DNA of 64,000 nucleotides, taken from contig CAWFFB010000014.1 of the NCBI GenBank assembly GCA_963814975.1, positions 186,001 through 250,000 on the forward strand, given 5' to 3'. The notes below the pieces were generated by a model. The model did no database searches and was not told where the DNA came from. It worked only from the letters and a program-made list of their open reading frames with translations. Source of the DNA: CAVUXJ01 sp963814975. Lineage in GTDB: Bacteria; Acidobacteriota; Vicinamibacteria; Vicinamibacterales; CAVVIG01. The position numbers were made by a program, and so were the translations under genes. Position 1 is the stretch's first letter, and each line of letters starts with the position of its first letter. Positions 29,006 to 39,321 of the stretch are shown piece by piece.

Positions 29006-30187
29006 ATGCCCGAGATCCGCACGGAAACGATGACCGTCAACATGGGGCCGCAGCACCCCAGCACGCACGGAGTGCTGCGGCTGGTCCTCGAGCTCGACGG
29101 CGAAACGGTCCTGTCGGCGTCGTCCACCATCGGCTACCTGCACACGGGCATCGAGAAGACCATCGAGCAGAAGAAATGGCAGCAGGTCATCCCGCTCGTC
29201 GAGCGCATGGACTACCTGAGCGCCCAGTCCAACAGCATGGCCTTCTGCCTGTCGGTGGAGCGGCTCCTCGGGCTCGAGGTGCCGGAGCGGGTGCAGTGGA
29301 TTCGGGTGCTGATCGCCGAGTTGCAGCGCATCAACAGCCATCTCGTCTGGCTCGGCACGCACGGCATGGAGGTCGGCGCGGTCTCGGTGATGCTGTACTG
29401 CTTCCGCGAGCGCGAGCTGCTCTTGAACATCAACGAGATGATCGCCGGCTTCCGGATGTTTCCGAGCTACATGCGCGTCGGCGGCCTGCGCGAGGACTTG
29501 CCACGCGGGTTCCACGAGGCCGTTCGCGCGTTTCTGGACCGGTTTCCGCCCAAGCTCGACGAATACGAGGATCTGCTGACGAAGAACGAGATCTACATCG
29601 AGCGGACGCGCGGCGTCGGCAGGATCTCCAAAGACGATGCGGTGGCGTTCGGCCTCGTCGGCCCGATTGCCCGTGCGGCGGGAGTGGCGTACGACGTCCG
29701 GAAGGCGTTCCCGTATCTCGGGTACGAGAGCCTCGATTTCGAGGTCCCGACCCAGGCCGGCGGTGATGCGTATGCGCGCTATCTCGTGCGGGTCGCCGAG
29801 ATGCGGCAGAGCGTCGGGCTCTGCCGGCAGGTGCTCGAGCGCATTGCCCCGACCGGCACATACGCGGTCGACGATCCCCGAATCACGCCACCCCCCAAGG
29901 ATCGCGTCTATACGGAGATGGAGGCGTTGATTCAGCACTTCCTCATCTACTCCCAGGGCTTCACGGTGCCGGCTGGAGAGGCTTACGTGCCGGTCGAGGG
30001 GCCGCGGGGCGAGCAGGGTTTTTATGTGATCGCGGATGGATCGAACCGGCCGTGGCGTGTCAAGTCGCGTGCCCCGTCGCTGCTGGCGTGCCAGGCGCTC
30101 GAGAAGATGATCGTTGGCGGCCTGATTGCGGATGTCATTGCCGTGATCGGGTCGATTGACGTTGTGATGGGAGACGTGGACCGGTGA
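29006..30187 (+). CDS. nuoD: NADH-quinone oxidoreductase subunit D (49 kDa)
   Basis: 393 residues. NMGPQHPSTHGVLRLVLELD is the start of the quinone-site loop with the His that contacts quinone; GYLHTGIEK, ERMDYLSAQSNSMAFCLSVE and NEMIAGFRMFPSYMRVGG follow, and the end is IGSIDVVMGDVDR. NuoD forms the quinone chamber with NuoB and NuoH. The frame is intact and overlaps nuoE by GTGA. Confidence 0.96.
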   Translation: MPEIRTETMTVNMGPQHPSTHGVLRLVLELDGETVLSASSTIGYLHTGIEKTIEQKKWQQVIPLVERMDYLSAQSNSMAFCLSVERLLGLEVPERVQWIRVLIAELQRINSHLVWLGTHGMEVGAVSVMLYCFRERELLLNINEMIAGFRMFPSYMRVGGLREDLPRGFHEAVRAFLDRFPPKLDEYEDLLTKNEIYIERTRGVGRISKDDAVAFGLVGPIARAAGVAYDVRKAFPYLGYESLDFEVPTQAGGDAYARYLVRVAEMRQSVGLCRQVLERIAPTGTYAVDDPRITPPPKDRVYTEMEALIQHFLIYSQGFTVPAGEAYVPVEGPRGEQGFYVIADGSNRPWRVKSRAPSLLACQALEKMIVGGLIADVIAVIGSIDVVMGDVDR

Positions 30188-30789
30188 GCTTCCACCCGAA
30201 GATGGCCTACGGTGCCACGTTTCACAAATCATCGCGTACGCTCACGGAGCCGGGCCCGCCGTTTGTCTATACACCCGAGAACCGCGCCCGCTTCGACACG
30301 ATCGTGGCGCGTTATCCGCCGGATCGGCGCCGGTCCGCGGTGTTGCCGGCGCTCTATCTCGTGCAGCATCAGCAGGGCTACATCACCGCCAACGCCATGC
30401 GCTATGTGGGCGGTCTGCTCGGCATCACGCCTGCCGATGTCGAAGATGTGGTGTCGTACTACTCGATGTTCTATACGAAGCCGGTCGGCACCTTCGTACT
30501 GAGCGTGTGCCGCACGCTGTCGTGCGCAGTGAACGGCGCCGGACGGGTCACCGAGGAAATCTGCGGCAAGCTGGGGATCGCGCCGGGTGAAACCGACCCG
30601 TCCGGGACCTTCACCGTGATGGAGGTCGAATGCCTGGGCGCGTGCGACCGCGCTCCTGTCGTGATGGTGAACGACGGGTGGCAGGAGTGCCTGAAGCCGC
30701 AGGACGCGGCACGGTGGCTCGACGATCTGCGTGCCCGCGGCGAATCCGCCCTGTCGGGCTGTCATCTCGTCGTCGAAAAGAAACCGTGA
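30184..30789 (+). CDS. nuoE: NADH-quinone oxidoreductase subunit E (24 kDa, 2Fe-2S cluster N1a)
   Basis: 201 residues. Cluster ligands are seen as CRTLSC (C-x4-C) and ECLGACDRAP (C-x3-C). The N-terminal helix bundle reads YLVQHQQGYITANAMRYVGG and VVSYYSMFYTKPVG. GTG start overlaps the nuoD stop. The subunit belongs to the NADH-oxidising module with NuoF and NuoG. Confidence 0.93.
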   Translation: MSFHPKMAYGATFHKSSRTLTEPGPPFVYTPENRARFDTIVARYPPDRRRSAVLPALYLVQHQQGYITANAMRYVGGLLGITPADVEDVVSYYSMFYTKPVGTFVLSVCRTLSCAVNGAGRVTEEICGKLGIAPGETDPSGTFTVMEVECLGACDRAPVVMVNDGWQECLKPQDAARWLDDLRARGESALSGCHLVVEKKP

Positions 30790-30815
30790 ACGGTTAACTG
30801 TGAACTGACGTTTCA

Positions 30816-32111
30816 ATGGACCCCCTCCTCACCCAATACGCCCACGAACCGAACGGCTTCACGCTGGATTTCTACCTGCAGCATGAAGGGTATGACGGCC
30901 TCAGGAAAGCGCTCGCCATGACGCCGGATCAGGTGGTCGAGGTGGTCAAGGCGTCCGGCCTCCGAGGACGCGGCGGCGCCGGGTTCCCGACCGGGATGAA
31001 GTGGCAGTTCGTCGACAAGAAGTCGCCCAACCCCAAGTACATCGCCTGCAATGCCGACGAAAGCGAACCGGGGACGTTCAAGGATCACCTCCTGATGGAA
31101 CGCAACCCCCACCTGCTGATCGAGGGATGCGCGATCGCCTGTCACGCGATCGGCGCGAAGGTCGCGTATATCTACATCCGCGGCGAGTTCTTCCACGTCC
31201 AGCACATCCTCGAGCAGGCGATTGACGAGGCGTACACGCGTGGCTTCCTTGGCCGGAACATTCTGGGTTCGGGCTTTGACTGCGATGTCTACATCCATCG
31301 GGGCGCCGGTGCGTACGAGGCAGGTGAGGAGACCGCGCTGCTCGAGTCGCTCGAAGGGAAGCGCGCGCAGCCGCGCAACAAGCCGCCTTTTCCGGCGGTG
31401 GTCGGGCTCTACAACTGTCCGACCGCCGTCAACAACGTCGAGACGCTCGCGAATATCCCGTTCATCCTCAGAAAAGGCGCCGAATGGTACGCGGCGCTCG
31501 GACCCGAGAAGAACGGCGGCCCCAAGTTGTACTGCGTCAGCGGACACGTGAAACGCCCTGGCGTCTACGAGACGTCGATGCACGTCACGCTTCGGGAGCT
31601 GATCGAGGGCTACGCCGGGGGGGTGCGCGATGGCCGCACCCTCAAAGCGGTCATCCCCGGCGGATCGTCGGTGCCGATCCTTCTGCCCGCGCAGTTGGAC
31701 ACGCGCGCCAGCTTCGATGGCGTGCAGCAGGCCGGGTCGCTACTCGGGTCGGCAGGCATCATCGTTCTCGACGATACGACCTGCATGGTGTGGCTGGCCG
31801 AGAACCTGCTTCACTTCTACCGGCACGAGTCGTGCGGCAAGTGCACGCCCTGCCGCGAGGGCACCGACTGGCTCTTCAAGATTCTGCGGAAGATCGAGCG
31901 TGGGGAAGGACAGATGAGCGATCTCGATCTGTTGTCCGGTATCTCGGGCAACATCGCCGGCAAGACGTTGTGCGCGTTCGGGGATGCCGCCGTCACGCCG
32001 GTCCTGACGACGCTCAAGCACTTCCGGCACGAATACGAGGCGCACATCAGGGAAGGTCGATGCACGCTGCCCGCCGACTGGCGCGCCCGCCAGACCGTCG
32101 AAGCGCATTGA
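30816..32111 (+). CDS. nuoF: NADH-quinone oxidoreductase subunit F (51 kDa, FMN and NADH site)
   Basis: 431 residues. The FMN/NADH fold shows GLRGRGGAGFPTGMKW and NADESEPGTFKDHLLME; the fourth cluster (N3) is bound by ESCGKCTPCREGT with a further Cys in GKTLCAFGDAA. This is the entry point for NADH electrons. Frame intact. No nuoG follows; the next gene is nuoH after 113 bp. Confidence 0.96.
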   Translation: MDPLLTQYAHEPNGFTLDFYLQHEGYDGLRKALAMTPDQVVEVVKASGLRGRGGAGFPTGMKWQFVDKKSPNPKYIACNADESEPGTFKDHLLMERNPHLLIEGCAIACHAIGAKVAYIYIRGEFFHVQHILEQAIDEAYTRGFLGRNILGSGFDCDVYIHRGAGAYEAGEETALLESLEGKRAQPRNKPPFPAVVGLYNCPTAVNNVETLANIPFILRKGAEWYAALGPEKNGGPKLYCVSGHVKRPGVYETSMHVTLRELIEGYAGGVRDGRTLKAVIPGGSSVPILLPAQLDTRASFDGVQQAGSLLGSAGIIVLDDTTCMVWLAENLLHFYRHESCGKCTPCREGTDWLFKILRKIERGEGQMSDLDLLSGISGNIAGKTLCAFGDAAVTPVLTTLKHFRHEYEAHIREGRCTLPADWRARQTVEAH

Positions 32112-32224
32112 GACGACTTGGCACCACCAGGACAGTATGAAGGATGTTCGATGTGGCGATCGTCAATAGACAATTTGAGCTGCAGATTACGGTAGAGTGC
32201 CGAACGTCAAGTCGTAGACCGTAG
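32112..32224. other. 113 bp nuoF-nuoH spacer at the place where nuoG is usually found
   Basis: Contains short words (AATTTGAGCTGCAGATTACG, GTCAAGTCGTAGACCGTAG) like the intergenic words elsewhere. No frame in it codes for any part of NuoG: neither the 2Fe-2S CxxxxxxxxxxC-xxC pattern nor the molybdopterin-like domain. See findings. Confidence 0.6.
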
Positions 32225-33256
32225 ATGTTCATGACTCCACTTCTGATCGCGCAGCTCGGCCTGACGCTGTTCGTGTTCGTCATGCTGCTCAACTCGGCGG
32301 CCGGGATGGTGTACTTCGAGCGCAAGCTGGCGGCGTTGCTCCAGCAGCGCATGGGCCCGTACCTTGTGGGGCCCAAGGGTCTTCTCCAGCCGATCGCCGA
32401 CGTCGTGAAACTGATGTTCAAGGAAGAGCTGCGGCCGGCGGCCGCGGATCGGCTGCTCTTCGCGCTCGCGCCGATCATCTCGGCCACCGCCGCGTTTGCC
32501 GCGTTCGCGGTCGTGCCGTTCGGGGCGGAAACGACGTTCTTTGGGCTGCTGGACGAGCCGCTGCGGTTGCAGGTCGCGGACGTCAACGTCGCGATTCTGG
32601 TTCTCTTCGCGATCGCGTCGATGAGCGTGTACGGGATCGTGCTTGCCGGCTGGAGCTCCAACAGCAAGTACTCGCTGCTTGGCGGACTGCGCTCGTCCGC
32701 GCAGATGATCAGCTACGAGCTTTCCTACGGCCTGGCGCTCGCCGGTGTGCTGCTGCTGGCGAACTCGCTGTCGCTCACCGATGTGGTCGACCGTCAGGCG
32801 GGCGCCTGGTTTCACGTGATCCCGCGCTGGCACGTCTTCCTCCAGCCGATCGGGTTCGTCGTCTTCATGATCGCGGGGATCGCCGAAACCAACCGGGCGC
32901 CGTTCGATTTTCCCGAAGCCGAACAGGAGCTGGTGGCGGGGTATCACACCGAGTACAGCAGCATGAGCTTCGCGATGTTCTTCCTCGCGGAGTACATCAA
33001 CATGGTCACGGTGTCCGCGGTGGCGACGGATCTGTTCCTGGGGGGCTGGCACGGGCCCTTTCTGCCCGAGTCGCTCGGCTGGATCTGGTTCCTCGCGAAG
33101 GTGGGCGCGATTCTCTTCTTCTACGTCTGGATGCGGTGGACGCTGCCGCGCTATCGCTACGACCAGTTGATGGCCTTCGGCTGGAAGATCTTGCTGCCCG
33201 TCGCGGTGCTGAACCTGATCGTGACCGCCGCGGGCGTCCTGTACTTTGGACTGTGA
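32225..33256 (+). CDS. nuoH: NADH-quinone oxidoreductase subunit H
   Basis: 343 residues, eight to nine helices. Family motifs: ERKLAALLQQRMGPYLVGPKG near the start, and AGIAETNRAPFDFPEAEQEL with the acidic loop facing the quinone site, then GYHTEYSSMSFAMFFLAEY. Frame intact. The stop is followed by nuoJ 7 bp later; nuoI would normally stand here. Confidence 0.95.
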   Translation: MFMTPLLIAQLGLTLFVFVMLLNSAAGMVYFERKLAALLQQRMGPYLVGPKGLLQPIADVVKLMFKEELRPAAADRLLFALAPIISATAAFAAFAVVPFGAETTFFGLLDEPLRLQVADVNVAILVLFAIASMSVYGIVLAGWSSNSKYSLLGGLRSSAQMISYELSYGLALAGVLLLANSLSLTDVVDRQAGAWFHVIPRWHVFLQPIGFVVFMIAGIAETNRAPFDFPEAEQELVAGYHTEYSSMSFAMFFLAEYINMVTVSAVATDLFLGGWHGPFLPESLGWIWFLAKVGAILFFYVWMRWTLPRYRYDQLMAFGWKILLPVAVLNLIVTAAGVLYFGL

Positions 33257-33263
33257 CGAGGAC

Positions 33264-33839
33264 GTGATCCCCTTTTATCTCTTCGGAGCCATCGCCGTCG
33301 TCGCTTCGCTGCTCGTCATCGCGCAGCGCAGCCCGATCTACAGCGTGCTGCTCCTGATCGCGTCGTTCGGCGCGTTGTCGGGGTTGTATGTCCTGCTCGA
33401 CGCTCCGTTCGTCGCCGTCATCCAGATCATCGTGTATGCCGGCGCGATCATGGTGTTGTTCCTGTTCGTGGTCATGCTCTTGAACGCGCCGCATGAAGAG
33501 ACCGAGGAAGACCTGGCCCGCGACGCCGGCTCCCGCCCGCGGTCGGTGTCGAGTGGCCTCAAGGTGTTCGGTGCGGTGCTGGCCGCCTTGTTCGTCGTGG
33601 AGCTCGGGTGGGCGCTGACCAGGCGGGGCGGGGAGTCGGGGGCGTTCAGCGGCAGGCCGGTCACGTCGGTCGCGGCGATCGGCCGCTCGCTCTTCACCGA
33701 TTATGCGTTCGCGTTCGAGGTGACCTCGGTGCTGATTCTGGTCGCCATGGTCGGCGCCGTCGTGCTCGCTCATCGCGAGCCGGCGGGCGGCAACGCGCAT
33801 TGGGGCGAGGGCGCCTCACGGGGCGGGCCGCCACAATGA
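33264..33839 (+). CDS. nuoJ: NADH-quinone oxidoreductase subunit J
   Basis: 191 residues, five helices. GTG at 33264 is preferred because it is preceded by GACGAGGAC and begins IPFYLFGAIAVVASLLVIAQ; SPIYSVLLLIASFGALSGLY, FVAVIQIIVYAGAIMVLFLFV and AFEVTSVLILVAMVGAVVLA are family helices. The stop TGA overlaps the nuoK ATG. Confidence 0.92.
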   Translation: MIPFYLFGAIAVVASLLVIAQRSPIYSVLLLIASFGALSGLYVLLDAPFVAVIQIIVYAGAIMVLFLFVVMLLNAPHEETEEDLARDAGSRPRSVSSGLKVFGAVLAALFVVELGWALTRRGGESGAFSGRPVTSVAAIGRSLFTDYAFAFEVTSVLILVAMVGAVVLAHREPAGGNAHWGEGASRGGPPQ

Positions 33840-34148
33840 ACGGGATGCCGACGCTCGATCAGTACCTCGATGCTCTCGGCCATCCTGTTTGCGATTGGCA
33901 CCGCCGGGGTCTTCGTCCGGCGCAATGTGATCACGATCCTCCTCTCGATTGAGATCATGCTGAATGCCGTGAACCTGACGTTCGTGGCGTTCGGCCGCGG
34001 GTTCGGCTCGAGTGACGGTCAGATCATCGTCTTCTTCGTGATGACCGTCGCCGCTGCCGAAGCCGCGGTCGGCCTGGCGATCGTGATTGCACTTTTCCGT
34101 CATCGGCAGTCGCTCGACCCCGATACCTTTACGCTGTTGAAATGGTGA
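33836..34148 (+). CDS. nuoK: NADH-quinone oxidoreductase subunit K (one frameshift)
   Basis: Starts MNGMPTLDQYL in an ATGA overlap with nuoJ; one extra base near 33868 shifts the frame, after which the standard protein continues as MLSAILFAIGTAGVFVRRNV, TILLSIEIMLNAVNLTFVAF (conserved Glu in SIEIM) and VMTVAAAEAAVGLAIVIALF. About 100 residues, as expected for subunit K. An alternative start is the ATG at 33845. Confidence 0.92.
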
Positions 34149-34200
34149 ACGTTGCGGCCGCTTCTTCGAGCAAGACGCCGAGCAGTGATCGTGGGTGTGC

Positions 34201-36139
34201 ATGCTGCTGCTGATCCCGCTCCTTCCGTTCCTGGGTTTCCTGCTGAATGCCAGCGCCGGCCGCCGGCTCGCGAAGCCGGTCTCCGGCGCGATCGCGTGCG
34301 GGGCGATGCTGGCGTCGTTCGCCGTCTCGGCGATTGCGGTGCTGAGGCTGGTGGGGTTGCCGCCAGAGTCACGAGCGATCGCCCTGCACCTGTTCACCTG
34401 GATCAGCTCCGGCGAATTCATCGTACCCTTCGCGCTGCGCCTCGATCCGCTCGCCGCCGTCATGATCCTGGTCATCACCGGGATTGGCTCATTGATCCAC
34501 ATCTATTCGACGGCGTACATGCACGAGGAGCCCGCCCCAGAGTTTGCGCGCTACTTCTCGTACCTGAATCTCTTCGCCGCGTTCATGCTCGTGCTCGTGC
34601 TCGGAGCGAACTTCCTGGTGCTGTTCGTCGGGTGGGAGGGCGTCGGACTCTGCTCGTACCTGCTGATCGGTTTCTGGTACGAGAAGAAGTCGGCGTCCGA
34701 TGCCGGGAAGAAGGCGTTCATCGTCAATCGGATCGGCGACTTCGGTTTCATCCTCGGCATGATCTTGATTTTCTGGCGGTTCGGCACCCTCGACTTCCAG
34801 CAGGTGGCGCGTGGAATCGCGGAGCTCGGCCCGGAGAGCTCCTTCGGTCCGATCTCGATCATCACGCTCCTGCTGTTCGTGGGCGCGACGGGAAAATCGG
34901 CGCAGCTCCCCTTGCACGTCTGGCTGCCCGACGCGATGGAGGGACCGACGCCTGTGTCCGCGCTCATCCATGCCGCGACGATGGTGACCGCGGGGGTCTA
35001 CATGATCGGGCGCAACGCCGTGCTGTTCAGCCATGCGCCGGAGACGCTTGCGATCGTGGCGATCATCGGCGCCGCCACGGCGTTGATGGCCGGCACGATC
35101 GGGCTCGTGCAGAACGACATCAAGCGTGTGCTCGCGTATTCGACGGTGTCGCAGCTGGGGTACATGTTTCTCGCGATGGGCGTCGGCGCGTATTCGGCCG
35201 GCATCTTTCATCTCTACACCCACGCGTTCTTCAAGGCGCTCTTGTTCCTGGGGTCCGGCGCCGTGATTCACGCGCTGGCCGGCGAGCAGGACCTGCGGCG
35301 CATGGGCGGGCTGAGGAGGGAGCTGCCGCTCACATACTGGACATTCGTGATCGGGGCCCTCGCGATTGCCGGGGTGCCCGGGCTGGCCGGCTTCTTCAGC
35401 AAGGACGAGATTCTGTATCGCACGTTCGCGGGCGGGCACACGCTGCTGTGGGCCGTCGGAATGCTGACCTCTCTGCTGACGGCGGTCTACATGTTCCGGC
35501 TGGTCTTCCTCGCATTCCACGGCGAACGGGCACAGGCAGCGCCTCACGCGGAGGACCCGCATGACGCGCACGGCCACCTGCACGATGCGCCGCCGGCGAT
35601 GGCGCTCGCGCTGATCGTCCTCGCCGCCGGCTCGGTTGTGGCCGGGTACGCCGGGCTTCCTCATGTGCTGGGTGGAAGCAACCGCTTCGAACAGTTCCTG
35701 GCACCGAGCTTCACGGTCGGTGCGGAGACGCACGCCGCTGAGGCCAGCGGGTCGCTCGAGCTCGGTCTGATGGCCGTGTCGAGCCTCGTTGCGCTCGGTG
35801 GCCTCGCCATCGCGGCGTTCTTCTTCCTCGTGAAGCCGGGACGCGGCAGACCGCGTCGCCGCGAGATTCGGTGCGGTCTACCGGCTGGCATCGAACAAGT
35901 ACTATGTCGACGAAATCTACGACACCACCATCGTGCAGCCGATCCGCATCCTCTCGGAGGAGGGTCTGTGGAAGCGTGTGGACGTTCGCGGCATCGACGG
36001 GGCGGTGAACGGCGTCGCGGAAACGGTGGGCGGCCTCGCCGATCTCCTGCGCCGGCTGCAGACCGGCTCGGTGCGCGCGTATGCCGCCTCGTTGCTGGCC
36101 GGTGTGGTGCTGGTTCTCGGTTACTACCTATGGCGGTAG
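34201..36139 (+). CDS. nuoL: NADH-quinone oxidoreductase subunit L (one frameshift)
   Basis: About 645 residues, antiporter-like, with the long lateral helix at the C-terminus. Motifs: GWEGVGLCSYLLIGFWYE (key Glu), KAFIVNRIGDFGF, ATGKSAQLPLHVWLPDAMEG (key Lys), LIHAATMVTAGVYMI and HAFFKALLFLGSGAVIHAL. The frame shifts by one base near 35865; after it VYRLASNKYYVDEIYDTTIV and the C-terminal helix AASLLAGVVLVLGYYLW follow, ending at 36139. A His-rich segment (AEDPHDAHGHLHDAPP) lies in a loop. Confidence 0.93.
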
Positions 36140-36230
36140 ACGGATCGAGCGTGAACACGCGAAGGATGTCGGAGAAACCTCGCGGGCCATCGGTGATTCC
36201 CGTCGCGATCGGGTGGGCGGCTAACTGGAC

Positions 36231-37747
36231 ATGACGTTCCCTATTCTGACCTCCCTCGTGGCTCTGCCGATCGCCGGCGCGGCTGTCCTGCTGCTGATCC
36301 GCGACGTGGAGCGCAACGGTCCGCTGATTCGGAAGACCGCGCTGGTGATTTCGGTGCTGGTCTTCGCCCAGACGCTTCTGCTGTGGGCGCGGTTCAACCC
36401 TGACGCCGCCGAGTTCCAGTTCGTGGAGCGTTACGCGTGGATTCCCTCCTTTGGCATCAGCTATGCGGTGGGCGTGGACGGCATCAGCCTGTTTCTGCTG
36501 GTCCTGACCGGCTTCCTCACGCCGCTGGCGCTTCTCAGTTCGTGGGCATCGGTCCACAAGCAGGTGCGCGCGTTCTCCATCACGCTGCTGCTGCTGGAGA
36601 GCGCGATGATGGGCGTCTTCGTCTCGATCGATCTGTTTCCTGTTCTACGTGTTCTGGGACGCCATGCTGATCCCAATGTACTTCCTCATCGGGGTTTGGG
36701 GATACGAACGGCGGATCTACGCCGCGGTGAAGTTCATCCTGTACACGATGGCCGGCAGCGTCCTGATGCTGCTGGCCATACTCGGCCTCGCCTCGCTGCA
36801 TTTCACGGCGACCGGCAGCTACAGCTTCGACCTGGCCAGGCTCTCGGATCTGGCGGTGCCGGCACACCTGCAGTTCTGGTTCTTCCTCGCCTTCGCGCTC
36901 GCCTTCGCGATCAAGGTGCCGCTGTTTCCCTTTCATACGTGGCTGCCCGATGCGCACGTCGAGGCCCCGACGGCGGGATCGGTGATTCTGGCCGGCGTGC
37001 TCCTGAAGATGGGCACCTACGGGCTGGTGCGGTTTGCGTTTCCGCTGTTCCCGATGGCGGCCACCTTCTTCGCGCCCTATCTGGCGGTGCTCGCGGTGAT
37101 CAGCATTGTCTACGGCGCGCTGGTCGCGATGGTGCAGCCGGACATGAAGAAACTGGTCGCCTATTCGAGCATCAGCCATCTGGGCTTCGTCGTGCTCGGC
37201 ATTGCGTCCATGAATCTGCAGGGCGTGCAGGGGGCGGTCTATCAGATGGTGAACCACGGCGTCAGCACCGGCGGCCTCTTCCTGATCGTCGGAATGCTGT
37301 CCGATCGGCGCCATACCCGTCTCATCGCCGAGTTCGGCGGCCTGAAGAAGGTGACGCCGCGGCTCGTCGCCGTCTTTCTGATCGTCACCTTGTCGTCGAT
37401 CGGCTTGCCGGGCCTCAACGGGTTCGTCGGGGAGTTCCTGATTCTTCTCGGCGCGTTCAGCTGGGACCCGCGGCTGACGGCTGTCGCGGCGACCGGGGTG
37501 ATCCTGTCGGCCACCTACATGCTCTGGATGTTCCAGCGGGTGAATTACGGGGCCGTCACCAACGAGAAGAATGCCAGCCTGCCCGATCTCGGGACGCGCG
37601 AATGGGTCGGTGATCGTCCCGATCGTGGCGCTCGCCATCCTGATGGGTGTGCTCCCGAACCTGTTTCTGCGGCCGATGGAGGGATCGGTCGAACGTCTCG
37701 TGAACCGGGTGCGCAGCAGCACGCCGGTCGAGATCCGGGCGAATTGA
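36231..37747 (+). CDS. nuoM: NADH-quinone oxidoreductase subunit M (two frameshifts)
   Basis: Antiporter-like subunit of about 505 residues. The first frame gives FGISYAVGVDGISLFLLVLTG and SITLLLLESAMMGVFVSIDL (conserved Glu). After a shift near 36640: FWDAMLIPMYFLIGVWG, KFILYTMAGSVLMLLAILGL, AIKVPLFPFHTWLPDAHVEA (key Lys) and KKLVAYSSISHLGFVVLGI. A second shift near 37607 leads to PIVALAILMGVLPNLFLRP and the end VEIRAN. The stop TGA overlaps the nuoN ATG (TGATG). Confidence 0.92.
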
Positions 37748-39183
37748 TGCTGTCATCATTCAATGCGGTCGTGCCGATGGCGTGCCTGACGGCCGCCGCC
37801 CTCGCGGCGATGACCGCCGAGGCGTTTCGCGAGCCGGGCGAACGGATCCCGATCGCGCCGCTCGGCGTCATCGGGCTCGCGGGTGCCGCCTTGCGTCGGT
37901 GCTTCTCTGGAACCGCAACGCGACCAGCTACGGCGTGGTGGTCGCGGACAACTTCGGATTGTTCGTCAACGGGGTCCTGATCGTCATCGGGCTGCTGTCG
38001 CATGGCGCTGTCCCCCTCGACCATCGATCGCGAGCGGCTGCCGCGCGGCGAATACTACGCGCTGATGCTGTTCGCCATTGCCGGCATGATGCTGATGGCG
38101 ACGGCCACGGATCTGCTGGTGATCTTCCTGGCGCTCGAGGTCCTCTCGCTCGCCGTCTACGTGCTGACGGGCCTGCGCCGCGACTCGGCGGCGGCGACCG
38201 AGGCGGCCTTCAAGTACTTCATGCTCGGCGCGTTTGCCAGCGCGTTCTTTCTCTACGGGATCGCTTTTGCGTACGGGCTGACCGGCAGCACCCGGCTCGA
38301 TCGGATCGGCAGCCAGATCGCCGCGCAGGCGCTCACACCCGCCCCGATGCAGCTGCTCGCGGTCGGTCTGCTGCTGGTGGGGTTTGCATTCAAGGTGTCG
38401 GCGGTGCCGTTTCACATGTGGACCCCCGATGCTTATGAAGCCGCGCCGACCGCCGTCACCGGCTTCATGTCGACCGGGGTCAAGGCCGCAGCGTTCGCCG
38501 CCTTCGCCCGGGTCTTTCTGTCGGCATTCGAGCCGCTGCGCGGCGAATGGAGCCCGCTCGTCTGGACGATCGCGGCGGCCACGATGATCCTCGGTACCGT
38601 CGTGGGAGTCGCGCAGACGAGCGTCAAGCGCATGCTCGCGTATTCGAGCATCGCGCACGGCGGCTACCTGCTGGTCGCACTCGTGTCGGCGAACGACTTC
38701 GGCAAGGGGGCGATCCTCTTTTATGTGCTGGCCTACGCCGTGGCCAACGTGGGCGCGTTCGGCGTGATCGCGGTCCTCGAGAACGGCGATCGCCAGATCG
38801 ATCGCGTCCAGGAGTACGCGGGGTTGTGGAGCCGGCGGCCGGCGCTGGCTTTGCTGATGACCGTCTTTCTGCTGTCCCTCGGCGGGTTTCCGCCATTCGG
38901 CGGATTCATCGCCAAGTGGTACGTATTCAGCGCCGCCATCGCGGCCGGAAACATTTGGCTGGCGATCATCGCCGTGTTGACCAGCGTCGTCTCGGTGTTC
39001 TTCTATCTGCGAATCGTCGTGATGATGTACATGAGCCCGGCCGAAGGACGGGGTAGCGTCCCGGCGATACCCGGGCTTGCCGGGGCCGCGCTCGTGGCCT
39101 CGGCGCTCGTGGTCCTCTATCTCGGCATCCTGCCCGCGCGAATCCTCGATCTGGCCGCCGCGTCGATTTCGACGATTTTCTGA
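37747..39183 (+). CDS. nuoN: NADH-quinone oxidoreductase subunit N (two frameshifts)
   Basis: Last gene of the operon. Pieces in order: MLSSFNAVVPMACLTAAALA, then after a shift near 37895 SVLLWNRNATSYGVVVADNF, then after a shift near 38000 the main frame with GEYYALMLFAIAGMMLMATA, FLALEVLSLAVYVLTG (key Glu), AFKVSAVPFHMWTPDAYEAA (key Lys) and KRMLAYSSIAHGGYLLVAL. Ends about 140 bp before the convergent selA. Confidence 0.93.
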
Positions 39184-39321
39184 ACACAGGACGAACGGGG
39201 AGGATCGAGCCGTGCGCTTCCTTCCATTCCGCTCGTGGTGGCTGGCGTGATCCCCGCTTGCGCTTCCTCTTCCATGCCCGGCGCGTCCGGCGTGCCGCCA
39301 CGCACAGTATCAGATGCCGGG

